A stretch of DNA of 64,000 nt from Budorcas taxicolor. Taxonomy: Eukaryota > Chordata > Mammalia > Artiodactyla > Bovidae. The notes under the pieces were generated by a model. That model saw only the letters and a program-made list of their open reading frames with translations, was not told the origin of the DNA and did no database searches. The translations under genes and the position numbers were made by a program. The DNA lies in NCBI RefSeq assembly GCF_023091745.1, contig NC_068910.1, forward strand, positions 54,361,272 to 54,425,271, given 5' to 3'. Below, piece after piece: positions 21,876 to 33,899 of the stretch; position 1 is the stretch's first letter, and every line of letters begins with the position of its first letter.

Positions 21876-22374
21876 GGCCTTGTCAATGGCTTGCTAAGTG
21901 TGTCGGACACAGGGAAGTAGGCCCTGAGGACCAGGGGCAGAGGGGCCCCTGCTTGCTGGACTGAGACAGGAAGTCGTGTGCCTGGAGAAGGGAGGGAGAA
22001 CAGGGGAGAAGATGAGGTCAGAGAGGTAACTGTGGCCGAGGAATGTGGGAGCCTGGGGGCCGTCCCCTGGGGTTTTCGCTGTCACTGATGCTAAGTGAGC
22101 CGCGAAGATGAGGGCTTTGAGAAGATTCTGTGAACTGACTTGCATTTTAGCAAGATTGTTCCAGCTGCTTGTTGCCACCAGGTCGTAAGAGGAGGAAGGG
22201 GCACAAGGAGATCAGTCAGGAGATTATGCTGAGAATCCAGGCAGGAGATGGTGGTGGCTTGGGCCAGGGCAGAGATGGTTGGGGTGGTGACATGGGGCGG
22301 GAATCTGGGTGAATAAGTGGAGTGATCAGATGTGGGGCGTGAGCGGAAGGTGATGCCGAGGCTTTTTGCTTTGT

Positions 22375-22576
22375 TGCCATGTGCGCTCAGTCACGCAGTC
22401 GTGTCCAACTCTCTGTGACCCCACGGACTGTAGCCCACCAGGCTCCTCTGTCCGTGACATTTTCCAGGCGAGAGTACTGGAGGGGGTTGCCACGCTCTCC
22501 TCCGGGGATCTTCCTGCCCCAGGGATCGAACCCGTGTCTCTTGTGTCTCCTGGGATTCTTCAACACTAGTGCCACC
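22375..22576 (-). repeat. Bov-tA SINE, antisense
   Basis: 'cagtcgtgtccaactctctg', 'ggactgtagcccaccaggct', 'cagggatcgaacccgtgtct' and a divergent head near 22560 mark a reverse-complemented Bov-tA. Confidence 0.88.
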
Positions 22577-22624
22577 TAAAATACTGCATAATTGTTGATG
22601 CTCTTCCCAGCCCTATACACTTCA

Positions 22625-23425
22625 TACCCGTGACTCATTTACTTATTTTTCAGCTGGAAGTCTGTACCTCCTAATCTCCTCCCCTCTGGCAGCCACCTGT
22701 TTGTTCTCTGAATCTGTGTTTCTGCTGTGTTGCGTTTGTTCATTTTGTGTTTTTAGATTCCACCTATGTCATACAGTGTTTATCTTTCTCTGTCTGACTT
22801 ATTTCACGTAGCATAATAGCCTCTAGGTCTCTCCCTTTTGTCACAAAGGGCAACATTGCATTAGCTTTTACCAACTGTTTCACTGTGGATTTATACCAGT
22901 TTCTCGGTCCGTTTGTCCGTTGGTGGGCACTTGGGTTGCTTCCATATCTTGGTTATTGTAAATGATGCTGCTTGAATGTAGGGGTGTGTGTATCTCTTCC
23001 AATTAGTGTTTTCGTTTTCTTTGGATGAATACCCAGAAGTGTGACTGCCAGGTCGTGTGGTGGAGCTGGCCTTAGTTTGGGGAACCTCCGTGCTGTTCTC
23101 CATAGTGGCTGTGCCAAGTGACACTCCCACCACCCGTGAACAGGGCGCCCTTCCTCCACACCCCCACCGGCGCTTCTTATCTCTGATCTTTTTCACGACG
23201 GCCGTTCTGACAGGCGTGAGGTGACATCTCACTGTGGTTTTGATCTGGGTCTCCCTGATGCTTTGAGGCGTGCAGCGTCTGCTCCTGTGCCTGTTGGCCG
23301 TTAGGCGGCCGTGCGGACTGCTGTGTGCCTCTTCAGATCCTCCACCTCGTTGTCAGTTGTTTGGTTTTTTAACGTCGAGATGTGTAGGTTCTTTGTCTGT
23401 TTGGAATGTTAACCCTTCATCAGGT
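22625..23425 (-). repeat. L1 3' part, antisense
   Basis: Read backwards this is L1 ORF2 C-terminus plus 3' UTR. On the + strand, 'tttagattccacctatgtca', 'gcataatagcctctaggtct', 'gaatacccagaagtgtgact' and 'ctccatagtggctgtgccaa' are in the normal order. The minus-strand ORF2 remnant (22891-23232) is broken. The sequence is divergent, so it is an older copy. Confidence 0.85.
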
Positions 23426-24141
23426 GCATCTGGGGCTCAGATGTGAGCTGTGAGAGGCAGATGACACCAGGCTTTTGGCCTGAGCAGCTTAGAAGGAAGA
23501 GCCCTTCGCTGAGGTGAGGAAGACTGGAGGCAGTGCTGGTTTGGAAGAAGGAGTGTGCAGGGGTCCAGGTGGGTTATGTTAGGGTTTAGACATTCGAGGG
23601 GCGACTTGAGCAGACAGTGACTCTGCATGCTGGGGTTCTGTGGGGAGGTCCCAGCTGAGGTTAAAACTTGTCACCTAGGACCTGGAGACTCATGTCTGCT
23701 GAGTGTAGGGTCAGCCTCTGACGTTCAGGATCTGGGCTCCCCCCTTCCTTACGGGCAGCTGGGAGGGGCCGCGGCCTTCATTCACCTTGGACACCTGGGG
23801 CAAAGCTCTTAATGACGTGTGTTGGAAACCGTGTCACACCCTTGCTGTAGCATCTTGAGCAGAGCTGGGATTTTCTGCTCTCATTTTTCCTCTGTGCCTG
23901 AAAATTCTCCTTTAGACATCTCAGTGGAGTGCGGAAAGTGAAGGAAGAGTCTGGAGAGACTCTGCTGGGCCCCCTGGGGACCCGCACCCCAGGTACTCCT
24001 GCCGTCGACGGGCCTGGGGGCTTGCCTCTCATTCTTGTGGAGCTTTCAGTCTCTCTCAGTCCTTTCAGTAGCCCCATCTCCCTTTCTTTCATATAAATTA
24101 AGGGTGGGCTCTGTAACCCACCGTTTTTCTGACTTTTCACA

Positions 24142-24153
24142 GAAAACGCTTCT
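24142..24153. repeat. Target-site duplication of full-length BovB, left copy
   Basis: GAAAACGCTTCT at this position is repeated exactly at 27625-27636, on the other side of the BovB element. Confidence 0.9.
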
Positions 24154-27100
24154 CACTTCAGTTCAGTCGCTCAGTTGTGTCCAGCTGTTTGCGATCCCAT
24201 GGACTGCAGCACGCCAGGCCTCCCTGTCCATCACTGACTCCTGGAGCTTACTCAAACTCATGTCCATCCAGTCGGTGATGCCATCCAACCATCTCATCCT
24301 CTGCCGTCCCCTTCTCCTTCTGCCTTCAATCTTTTCCAGAAGCAGGGTCTTTTCCAATGAGTCAGTTTTTTGCATCAGGTGGCCAAAGTATTAAAGTTTC
24401 AGCTTTAGCATCATTCCTTCCAAAGAAATCCCAGGGCTGATCTCCTTCAGAATGGACTGGTTGGATCTCCTTGCAGTCCAAGGGACTCTTAAGAGTCTTC
24501 TCCAACACCGCAGTTCAAAAGCATCAGTTCTGTGGCGCTCAGCTTTCCTCACAGTCCAAGTCTCACATCCATCCATGACTACTGGAAAAATCCTTGACTA
24601 GATGGACCTTTGTTGACAAAGTAATGTCTCTGCTTTTTAATAAGCTGTTTAAGTTGCTTATGATTTTTCTTCCAAGGAGCAAGTGTCTTTTAATTGCATG
24701 GCTGCAGTCACCATCTGCAATGATTTTGGAGCCCCCCCCCAAAAAACCAAAGTCTGTCACTGTTTCCATTATTTTCCCATCTATTTGCCATGAAATGATG
24801 GGACTGGATGCCATGATCTTCGTTTTCTGAATGTTGAGTTTCAAGCCAACTTTTTCAATCTCCTCTTTCACTTTCATCAAGAGGCTGTTTAGTTCTTCTT
24901 CTCTTTCTGCCAAAAGGGTGGTGTCATCTGCATATCTGAGGTTATTGATATTTCTCCCGACAATCTTGATGCCAGCTTGTGCATCATTCAGCCTAGCATT
25001 TCTCATGGTGCACCCTGTAAATAAGCAGGGTGACAATATACAGCCTTGATATACTCCTTTCCCAATTTGTAACCAGTCTGTTGTTCCATGTCCAGTTCTA
25101 ACTGTTGCTTCTTGATCTGCATACAGATTTCTTAGGAGGCAGGTCAGGTGCTCTGGTATTCCCATCTCTTGAAGAAGTTTCCACAGTTTATTGTGATCCA
25201 CACAGTCAAAGGCTTTGGCATAGTCAATAAAGCAGAAGTAAATGTTTTTCTGGAACTCTCTTGCTTTTTCGATGATCCAGTGGATGTTGCCAATTTGATC
25301 TCTGGTTCCTCTTGCTTTTCTAAATCCAGCTTGAACATCTGGAAGTTCACGGTTCACGTACTGTTGAAGCCTGACTTGGAGAATTTTGAGCATTACTTTA
25401 CTAGCGTGTGAGATCAGTGCAATTGTGTGATAGTTTGATCATTCTTTGGCATTGCCTTTCTTTGGGATTGGAATGCAAACCTTTTCCAGTCCTGTGGCCA
25501 CTGCTGAGTTTTCCAAATTTGCTGGCATATTGAGTACAGCACTTTCACAGCATCATCTTTTAGAATTTGAAATAGCTCAACTGGAATTCCATCACCTCTA
25601 CTAGCTTTGTTTGCACTGATGCTTCCTAAGGCCCACTTGACTTCACATTCCAGAATGTCTGGCTCTAGGTGAGTGATCACACCATCGTGATTATCTGGGT
25701 CATGAAGATCTTTTTTGTACAGTTCTTCTGTGTATTCTTGCCACCTCTTCTTAATATCTTCTGCTTCTCTTAGGTCCATACCATTTCTGTCCTTTATTGA
25801 GCCCATCTTTGCATGAAATGTTCCCTTGGTATGTCTAGTTTTCTTGAAGAGATCTCTAGTCTTTCCCATTCTATTGTTTTCCTCTATTTCTTTGCATTGA
25901 TCACTGAGGAAGGCTTTCTTATCTCTCCTTGCTATTCTTTGGAACTCTGCATTCAGTTGGGTATATCTTTCCTTTTCTTCTTTACCTTTCACTCCTCTTC
26001 TTTTCATGGCTGTTTATAAAGCCTCCTCAGACAACTATTTTGCATTTCTTTTTCTTGGGGATGGTCTTCATCACTGCCTCCTGTACAGTGTCACCAACTT
26101 CTGTCCATAGTTCTTCAGGCACTCTGTCTATCAGATCTAATCCCTTGATTCTATTTGTCACTTCAACTGTGTAAAAGATTTGATTTAGGTCATACCTGAA
26201 TGGTCTAGTGGTTTTCCCTACTTTCTTCAATTTTAGTCTGAATTTGGCAATAAGGAGTTCATGATCTGAGCCACAGCCAGCTCCCAGTCTTGTTTTTGCT
26301 GACTGTATAGAGCTTCTCCATCTTTGGCTGCAAAGAATATAATCAATCTGATTTTGGTGTTAACCATCTGCTGATGTCCATGTGTAGAGTCTTCTCCTGT
26401 GTTGTTGGAAGAGGGTGTTTGCTATGACCAGTGCATTCTCTTGGCAAAATTCTGTTAGCCTTTGCCCTGCTTCATTCTGTACTCCAAGGCCAAATTTGCC
26501 TGTTACTCCAGACATTTCTTGACTTCCTACTTTTGCATTCCAGTCCCCTATAATGAAAAGGACATCTTTTTTGGGTGTTAGTTCTAGAAGGTCTTGTAGG
26601 TCTTCATAGAACCATTTAGCTTTAGCTTCTTCAGCATTACTGGTTGGGGCATAGACTTGGATTACTGTGATATTGAATGGTTTGCCTTGGAGACGAACAG
26701 AGATCATTCTGTCTTTTTGGAGATTGCATCCAAGTACTGCATCTCAGACTCTCTTGTTGACTATGATGGCTACTCCATTTCTTCTGAGGGATTCCTGCCC
26801 ACAGTAGTAGATGTAATGGTCATCTGAGTTAAATTCACCCATTCCAGTCCATCTTCATTCGCTGATTCCTAGAATGTCGACGTTCACTCTTGCCATCTCC
26901 TGTCTGACCACTTCCAATTTGCCTTGATTCATGGACCTGACATTCCAGGTTCCTATGCAGTATTGCTCTTTATAGCATCGGACCTTGCTTCCATCACCAG
27001 TCACATCCACAACTGGGTATTGTTTTTGCTTTGGCTCCATCCCTTCATTTTTTCTGGAGTTATTTCTCCACTAATCTCCAGTAGCATATTGGGCACCTAC

Positions 27101-27624
27101 TGACCTGGGGAGTTCCTCTTTCAGTATCCTATCATTTTGCTTTTTCATACTGTTCATGGGGTTCTCAAGGCAAGAATACTGAAGTGGTTTGCCACTCCCT
27201 TCTCCAGTGGACCACGTTTTGTTCAGAACTCTCCACCGTGACCTGTACCCAGGACTGGGAAATAGACCCTGGGAGGGCACAGACAGAAAGAACCCTGTGC
27301 CCACCAGGACCCAGGAGAAAGGAGCAGTGACCCCACAGGAGACTGACCCAGACTTGCCCGTGAGTGTCCAGGAGTCTCTGGCGGAGGCGTGGGTCAGCGG
27401 TGGCCTGCTGCGGGGTCAGGGGCACTGGTGTGGCAGTGGGTGCGGGACCTTTTGAAGGAGGTCGCCATTATCTTCATTACCTCTACAATAGTGGCCTCAG
27501 GTGAATAACAGGGAGGGAACACAGCCCCTTCCATCAACAGAATATTGGATTAGAGATTGACTGAGCATGGCCCCGCCCATCAGAACAAGACCCCGTTTCC
27601 CCCTCAGTCACTCTCACCCATCAG
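24154..27624 (-). mobile_element. BovB (RTE-type) LINE retrotransposon, essentially full length, antisense, inactive
   Basis: The 3,471-bp element lies in reverse between perfect 12-bp duplications. On the minus strand it starts with BovB 5' leader sequence (about 27624-27050) and continues into an AP-endonuclease region (GTWNVRSMNQGKLEVV near 27000-26900, then IIGDWNAKVG near 26550). A linker follows (26007-25414), then the reverse transcriptase (25393-24563) with AFDCVDHNKL and the catalytic YADD at 24934-24923. The 3' tail ends at the 'cagttcagtcgctcagttg' terminus. The coding frame is broken by in-frame stops and at least two frameshifts (near 26015 and 25400), so it cannot make the full polyprotein. 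It lies within an OSBPL10 intron, opposite to the gene. Confidence 0.93.
24563..25393 (-). pseudogene. BovB reverse transcriptase domain, 276-codon open remnant
   Basis: This is the longest uninterrupted piece of the BovB coding region. Visible are the palm segment AFDCVDHNKLWKLLQEMGIP, the HLTCLLRNLYADQEATV block, GVYQGCILSPCLF and RYADDTTLLAE, which carries the aspartates of the RT active site. It runs until a frame change and stop before the C-terminal region. It was cut off from its endonuclease part by a frameshift near 25400. Function is that of the RTE family; this copy is a fossil. Confidence 0.85.
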
Positions 27625-27636
27625 GAAAACGCTTCT
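27625..27636. repeat. Target-site duplication of full-length BovB, right copy
   Basis: GAAAACGCTTCT directly follows the BovB 5' end ('tcactctcacccatcag') and is identical to 24142-24153. Confidence 0.9.
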
Positions 27637-27867
27637 AAGAGTACCAAGCTTCCCAGATTCTGGTTGTTGGGCTCGAGGCGCCTCTGGGGGCAGGTTGTGG
27701 GTGGGGGGGCGCCGGGGGAGGTGGGCTGTTTTTCTTTGCCTCACTGCCATCTTTGTGCTGATCCGGGACATGCCATGAATGCGTTGGTTGGGCTTGAAGT
27801 GACGATTTCCAGCCCTTCATTCTGTAGATTAGATGGGTCTGCCTGAGATCTTGTGCTTAACTTTTAA

Positions 27868-27991
27868 AATTCATTTTGCTGTCGGATCTTTGTTGCAGCA
27901 TGTGGGATCGGGTTCCCTGACCGGGGATCGAACCCGGGCCCCCTGCACTGGGAGCGTGGAGTCCTGGCCACTGGCCCCGTAGGGAAGTCCC
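27868..27991 (-). repeat. CHR-type SINE fragment, antisense
   Basis: 'cggatctttgttgcagcatg', 'gggatcgggttccctgaccg', 'gggatcgaacccggg' and 'ggccactggccccgtagggaagtccc' correspond to the tRNA-related third in reverse. Confidence 0.83.
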
Positions 27992-28985
27992 GGGGAAGCT
28001 TTAAATGAGAGCCTTTAGGCTGTGGCGCGTTTGGCTGTGATCCAATGCCCTTATCAACTGCTCCATTGTGCCTTGACTTTTCCTAGTTGCTCCTCAGAGA
28101 CCTCCCTGAAAGGTCCCTCAGCGCTGACACTGTTTAGCCCTCCCCGAGGTGGCATCACTCTGTGAAAGGAGGCATGGGTCCCTCTGCTTGGCACCCACCG
28201 GATTGCTGGGGACATGGCTCATCCAGCCGGTCTGGAAACCCCTGCCCCCCAGAACTCCAGACCAGCGCCAGTACACGGGTCCAGGGGGTAGGCCGGGACT
28301 GGTTTGCCCTTGAAGGCTGGCGCACGGGGCCTGCAGACTAGTCCCCTGGAGTCGCTTTCCATGCTTCTGTGCTTTCTTTCCAGTGTCAACGTCCTGTTGG
28401 AATATTTTGGTTCCTCAGAATTATTTTAGATACCTCAGTTTCACAGTCTTCATACTTGGCCTTATGTTTATTGATAAATCAATTGGTGGGATTTAAAGCA
28501 GAAACCTCCCAGCTTGAGGACTAGCCATGGTCCGGGAGGCTGGATTATTCGCTGTTTTTAAGCTTCTCTCAGCTCTTAGGCCAATTAAATAGGAGCTTTC
28601 ATTTGTGAACCCATTTGCAAGTCTAGTTTTAATATAGTCTTTTATTCATTATTAGGGACAGGTTTTTGTACGCAGTCTTGAAAACAGAGTCTTGAGAAGG
28701 CATAATTGCTGGTGATTTAATGAGTGAGAACACATTTGTGAGTTTTCAGAAAAGAGCCCAGGAAAGCAGTCTCAGCAGTGCAGTAAGTCAGCCTTGCTCT
28801 GGGGCTCGCTCGTCTGATTTCAGTGGACTGGAGGGAAATTTCTCCTTGGTTTGGGCAGGCAGGGGCTGCCTCCCACCTGGCTCCCCAGCCCCCATGAGCA
28901 TCACCCATCACCTGACTTTGTGAGTTCCTCTTCATTCCTGAGCGGAAGAAGCACTGCTAAGAATTCACCTGCCCAGAGAGTGGGG

Positions 28986-29199
28986 CTTCCCTGGTGGCTC
29001 AGAGGTTAAAGCGTCTGCCTGCAATGCGGGAGACCTGGGTTCAGTCCCTGGGTCAGGAAGATCCCCTGGAGAAGGAAATGGCAACCCACTCCAGTATCCT
29101 TGCGTGGAGAACCCCATGGACGGAGGAGCCTGGTGGGCTACAGTCCAGAGGGTCGCAAAGAGTCGGACACGACTGAGTGACTTCACTTTCACTTTCAGG
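28986..29199 (+). repeat. Bov-tA SINE, sense, full length with 8-bp target-site duplication
   Basis: The element runs from 'cttccctggtggctcagagg' through the 'gggttcagtccctgggt' box and 'aaagagtcggacacgactga' to a 'cttcactttcactttcag' tail. Direct repeats GAGTGGGG at 28978-28985 and 29200-29207 bound it. Low divergence indicates a fairly recent insertion. Confidence 0.93.
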
Positions 29200-29369
29200 G
29201 AGTGGGGAGTGATCAGTATCCTAGCAGCATAGCTGTGTGCTCTTAGCTGAGTTTCAGGGGTCACTTTTTCACGTCCCTGTGAGGTCTGGGTTCCGTTACC
29301 CTGCATCAGTTGAGGGGCAGAGGAGTTAAGGTCACCAGGCTGGTGAAGGACGGGGGACTTGGAATGATG

Positions 29370-29561
29370 CAGGGGTCCCCAGCCTCCAGGATCTAACGCC
29401 TGATAACCTGAGATGGAGACGATGTGACGATAGAAATAAGGTGCTCGGTAAACGTAGTGTGCGTGAATCATCCCCAGACCACCACCCCCAGCCCCCATCC
29501 GGGAAAAGAGTTTCTTCCACGAAACCGGTCCCTGGTGTGGTGCCAATGTTGGGGATTGCTG
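29370..29561. repeat. DNA-transposon remnant (hAT-like terminal inverted repeats)
   Basis: The left end CAGGGGTCCCCAGCC and the right end, reverse complement CAGCAATCCCCAACA, form imperfect terminal inverted repeats. The interior ('ataaggtgctcggtaaacgt', 'gaatcatccccagaccacc', 'ccacgaaaccggtccctggt') matches a non-autonomous mammalian DNA transposon that I recognise by sequence but will not name. No target-site duplication is visible. Confidence 0.65.
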
Positions 29562-29574
29562 ACCTCAGGTCTCA

Positions 29575-29769
29575 TCTGTGCTCGGTCACGCCCGATTCTT
29601 TGCAGCCCCACGGCCTCCGACCGCAGGCGCATCGTCCATGGGGCTCTCCAGGCAAGAAAAGTGCAGCAGGTTGCCATTTCCCACTCCAGAGGATCTCTCC
29701 GACCCAGGGATTGAACCCATGTCTCCCGCATTGCAGGCAGATTCTTTCCCCCCGAGCCACCTGGGAAGG
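29575..29769 (-). repeat. Bov-tA SINE, antisense, divergent
   Basis: 'tcggtcacgcccgattcttt', 'ggggctctccaggcaagaa', 'acccagggattgaacccatg' and 'cgagccacctgggaagg' mark the reverse-complemented element. It directly follows the transposon remnant and precedes a T-run. Confidence 0.82.
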
Positions 29770-29811
29770 TCTCATCTAAGACTTTTTTTTTTTTTTTTAA
29801 ATGGTGACACA

Positions 29812-29955
29812 TGTTGTTGTTTAGTTGCTTCTGACTTTGTGACCCCGTGGACTGCAGTGCGCCAGGCCTCCCTGTCCTTCCCTGTCTCCCCAAGTTTGCC
29901 CAAGTTCATGTCCATTGAATTGGTGATGCTATCTAACCATCTCCAGGCATATGCT
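29812..29955 (-). repeat. BovB 3'-end fragment (BDDF-like), antisense
   Basis: 'gtttagttgcttctgacttt', 'ggactgcagtgcgccaggcc', 'tccctgtccttccctgtctc' and 'gttcatgtccattgaattgg' are the reverse of the BovB 3' terminus, 5'-truncated after about 140 bp. Confidence 0.78.
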
Positions 29956-31342
29956 CCAGGTAAATACGTTCTAAAGAAACTATCACTTGTCTGATAGTAG
30001 CTCACCAAGTTTACGCTCGTGAAGGAGACAGGAAGACCCAGTATGTGGGGCTCACGGCTGCCGCACGCTCCTGCTCTGCAGAGGCCACCGCGGGATGTGC
30101 CAGTGGGCTGGGGTCGCCGAGGCTGGGAGGGCTGAGCACAGATGGGGTCAGTGTGGACGGCAGGGGTGGGGTGGTGCTCTCGGGGACACCTGAGTCCCCT
30201 GGGAGGATTGGACTGCCGCGTAGTCCGTCAGCGAGGAGGGCAGGGATGGGGGACAGAGAGCCGCCTTCTCTGCGCCCTTGAAGGCAGGTGACGGGGACAC
30301 CTGCAGCTTCCTCCTCCCGGTCTCGGGGCCCCTCCTCACTGCTGCAGGCCCTGAGACCTCGAGGCTTCTGAGCAGAACCTGAGCACGGGGGAATCAATGG
30401 GGCCTCATTCTCCCCAGCTTCCACTTCCAGTCCGTCTTGACTTGTTGGTCTCAGATCTGTTTGGCATGAGCTGAAACTTGCCACCTGCCTCTATCTTTAG
30501 CAGCTTAATTCTAGGAAGGGCGCAAGTAGCCTTAAAAATGAATGTAATTCAGGCCTGCCCATACTTCCCCAGGGTCCTGAGCAGGAGCCGTGAGAAGGGA
30601 CAAGGGTCAGGTCCTCCTGGGAGACACGGGTCCACCCTCGCCTGCATCTCAGGACAGGGCCCCAGGGGTTACCTGGGGCCTCTCGGCTCTGGGAGGAGGG
30701 ACAGTGAGGAGAGAGAGGCCTGAGGCTTGGCTTTGGGGAAGATGCTGTACTTAAGATAGTGCAGAGGTCAGTGTGCTCAGAATTTTGGCGTATCTGGTGG
30801 AGTGGAGCCGTGTTGCCTGGGCGTTTATGTCACAGGGATTCATGTAACATAAGAGGGTGAGAGGGAGAGATTTCAGTGTTGCTGCGACCTCTGCCCCTCA
30901 GGCCTGCCCCGTGGTCCTGAGTGACCCATAAGCCTGCTTTTCTCAGGGATCTTCACTTCTCCAGGTGCCTGCGCGTGAGCATCCTGCCCCCCCACCCCCT
31001 ACCCCGCCACACACACACGCAGCTGTCCCCTGGGCTCACAGCCTGCTATCTGTGTGCCGGCAGGTCTGACTTGGCAGGACTTCACCCGGGGTGAGCGTGA
31101 GGGTCCTGAACGAGCCTGGTTTGTTCCATCCACTGTGGCTCATGGGCAATTCAGGGAGTTTTCAAGAGTAAATTGAGTGACTCCTCCAGTACATCTTTAT
31201 GTGGGCTTTGGAAATTCAGTACTCGTGACCCCTCTGTATCTTCAGACTCTCTTGGCGAGCTCCCCGGGGCTGAAAGGGACACAGCCACACCCACAGTGTC
31301 TCTCTGCTGGGCAAATTCCAGCTCGATTGATTGGTTGATGTT

Positions 31343-31381
31343 TTATTTTAATTTGTTGGCTGTACAGCAAAGTGACTCAGT

Positions 31382-31420
<39 letters not shown>

Positions 31421-31636
31421 CCCCTCAAACTCATTCTTTTTCGTATTCTCCTCCATTACGGTTTATCACCGGACACTGGATGTGGTTGCCTGCACTATGC
31501 AGTAGGACCTTGCTGTTTACCTGTCCGATGTACTCTAGTTTGCATCCACTCACCCCGGCCTCCCGAGCCATCCCTCCCTTAGCCCCCTCTCCCTTGGCGA
31601 GCACAATTCTGTTCTTCACGTCTGTGAGTCTGCTTA
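31343..31636 (-). repeat. L1 3' UTR, antisense, left of a BovB insertion
   Basis: 'gttggctgtacagcaaagtg', then the TA/CA tract, 'acggtttatcaccggacact', 'gcagtaggaccttgctgttt' and 'cccttggcgagcacaattct' are the artiodactyl L1 3' region in reverse. The continuation 'tttcatagataagctcatct' resumes at about 32491. Confidence 0.8.
31382..31423. repeat. Compound microsatellite (TA)n(CA)n
   Basis: About 10 TA repeats (31382-31401) are directly followed by about 10 AC repeats (31402-31421) and a C-run. It arose within the L1 3' UTR, at the place where other copies also carry TA repeats. Confidence 0.95.
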
Positions 31637-31639
31637 TGC

Positions 31640-32490
31640 TTTGTTGCCCAGTTGCTAAGTTCTATCCAGTTCTTTGGGACCCGATGGACTGCAGCACGCC
31701 AGGCTTCCCTATCCTTCATCATCTCCTGGAGTTTGCTCAAATTCACATCCATTGAGTCGGTGATGCCATCCAACCATCTCATCCTCTGTCGGCCCCTTCT
31801 CCTTTGCCCTCAGTCTTTCCCAGCATCAGGGGCTTTTCCAGTGAGTCAGTTTCTTCACATCAGGTGGATCTTCAACTTTAGCATCAGTCCTTCCAATGAA
31901 TATTCAGGGTTGATTTCCTTTAGGATGGACTGTTTTGATCTCCTTGCAGTCCAAGGGGCTCTCGAGAGTCTTCTCCAGCACCACAATTCAAAAGCATCAA
32001 TTTTTCAGCACTCAGACTTCTTTATGTTCCAACTCTCACATCTGTACATGACTACTGGAAAAACCATAGCTCTGACTAGACGGACCTTTGTCTGCAAAGT
32101 GATGCCTCTGCTTTTTAATATGCTGTCTAGATTTGTCAATGCTTTTCTTTCAAGCAGCAAGCGTCTTTTAATTTCATGGCTACAGTCACCATCTGCAGTG
32201 ATTTTGGAGCCCAAGTCTCTCACCATTTCCATTTTTTCCCCATCTATTTGCCATGAAGTGATGGGACCAGATGCCATGATCTTAGTTTTTTGAATGTTGA
32301 GCTTTAAGCCAGTTTTTCACTCTCCTTTTTCACCCTCATCAAGAGGCCCTTTATTTCCTCTTTGCTGTCTGCCTTTAGAGTGATGTCATTTGAGATTGTT
32401 GATATTTCCCCCGGCAATCTTGATTCCAGCTTGTGGTCCATCCAGTCTGGCGTTTCGCACGATGTGTTTTGCATGTAAGTTACATAAGCA
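31640..32490 (-). repeat. 5'-truncated BovB, antisense, inserted in L1
   Basis: The 3' third of BovB lies in reverse: 'cgatggactgcagcacgcca', 'gaccagatgccatgatctta' and RT-domain remnants on the minus strand (32005-32277, 32304-32522) with frameshifts and deletions around the YADD region. It separates two halves of the same antisense L1, so it is younger than that L1. The exact edges are blurred. Confidence 0.85.
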
Positions 32491-32675
32491 GAGTGTTTCA
32501 TAGATAAGCTCATCTGTGTCATGTTTTAGACCCACATGTAAGTGGTACCATGTGGCGTTTGTCTTTCTCTGCTTGACCTACTTCACGTAGTGTGCTCATC
32601 TCTAGTTTTATCCTTGTTGGTGAAAATGTGACTTTATTCTTTTCATGACTGAGTGGTACCTAGGCCTGTTGATTT
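32491..32675 (-). repeat. L1 3' UTR, antisense, right of the BovB insertion
   Basis: 'tttcatagataagctcatct', 'tgtggcgtttgtctttctct' and 'cttgacctacttcacgtag' continue the L1 left at 31636. Confidence 0.78.
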
Positions 32676-33899
32676 AGATGCTTATCTAGGCTGAGGGAAG
32701 TGCCAGCTGAGTTTTCATTTCTTTGTTTCCAAGGAATGCTCAGTGAGTAGTTGTGAAGGCCCTGGAGCCAGGCAGGGTCCCCAGGGCACATTGAGCCTCC
32801 TTATTCTTCCCGGTAGAGGGACTAGAGGCCCAGGGAGGGGACATCACTGATGCTTCTGGTCGCATGGATCCGAAGCACACACTGGCTTTCCTGAGGCTCT
32901 CGGTGCCCTTTCCCACTGCCAGGCCAGCGTGGACAGGAGTGGAGGCAGGAGGGCATTTCTATAGGAAGCAGAGCCCCAGGGTGGGGTGGGAGGCCAGGAA
33001 GGCTCTCACTCAGAGTGAACCTCAGGAAGCCCATCTTGCTGGTTCCCAGGCCTCTGCCGGGCAGGGAGGTGCTGGCCCTCGGTGGGGCGCCCAGCAGGCA
33101 GGAGCTGGACGCTGATGCACCCGCTGTCTAGCAGCCCAGGGAGATGGTGCGTACAGCGGTGCTCACAGCGGTCTTTGAGAACTTGGTCCAAACTATCGTT
33201 CTTTTCCCCAGAAAAAGAGAGAACCCCGAATCGTTTGCAGTGTGGCAAGAGGGTCGGAGCTCTCCAGGTCTAGTGCTCAGCTTCCGGGGCGGACTCCCCT
33301 GGGTGGTGGCAGCGCAGAGCGCTCTGATTTCTAACTTCCTGGGAACCTTTGAGCCTGTCTCTGTTGCCCTCAGGATAAAGGCAGAAGTCGTCAACAGGCT
33401 TTTAGAAGTTTAAAGGTGCAATCTGGCCCCTGTAGACTGAGCAGCCTCCACACCTCTGCCCACCACCAGCCTTTCTCCCCCAGGAGCCTCTTCTCAGCCC
33501 CCTTCCCCCCCACCCCAGGCTCACCTGGCTGCTCCCCGCCACAGGGCCTTTGCACATGCCTTCTTCAACCTGACACTCTCCCCTGCCCTCCTCCCCAGCT
33601 CAGCCCTTAGCCCAGCTCCTGCGTCCCTTCCCCAGGGGAGTCTGTCCTGCCAGGTCAGCTCCTCCCCGTCCCTCCTCGTCACGGCTCTGCTGGCCCCTCA
33701 CTCACACCCACCTGTCTTTTGCCTTCTTGAGGGCAGAGGATGAGTCTGTGTGGTTCGCGTGTGTTCCTGGTGCCTGACAAGCAGTGGAGGCACGGCACAC
33801 GGGACTGGCAGCGAGGCGGCTGCCAGGGGCGCCTGGGCAGAGGCGGGAGGCGTGACATCCGTGGCCGGAGCAGGTTTGGTTTCTCATCTTTGCACTGGT

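Noticed and set aside
21575..21910. Collagen-like Pro-rich minus-strand frame
   Set aside because: It is the translation of a 21-bp minisatellite. The unit length divisible by three produces the apparent protein periodicity.
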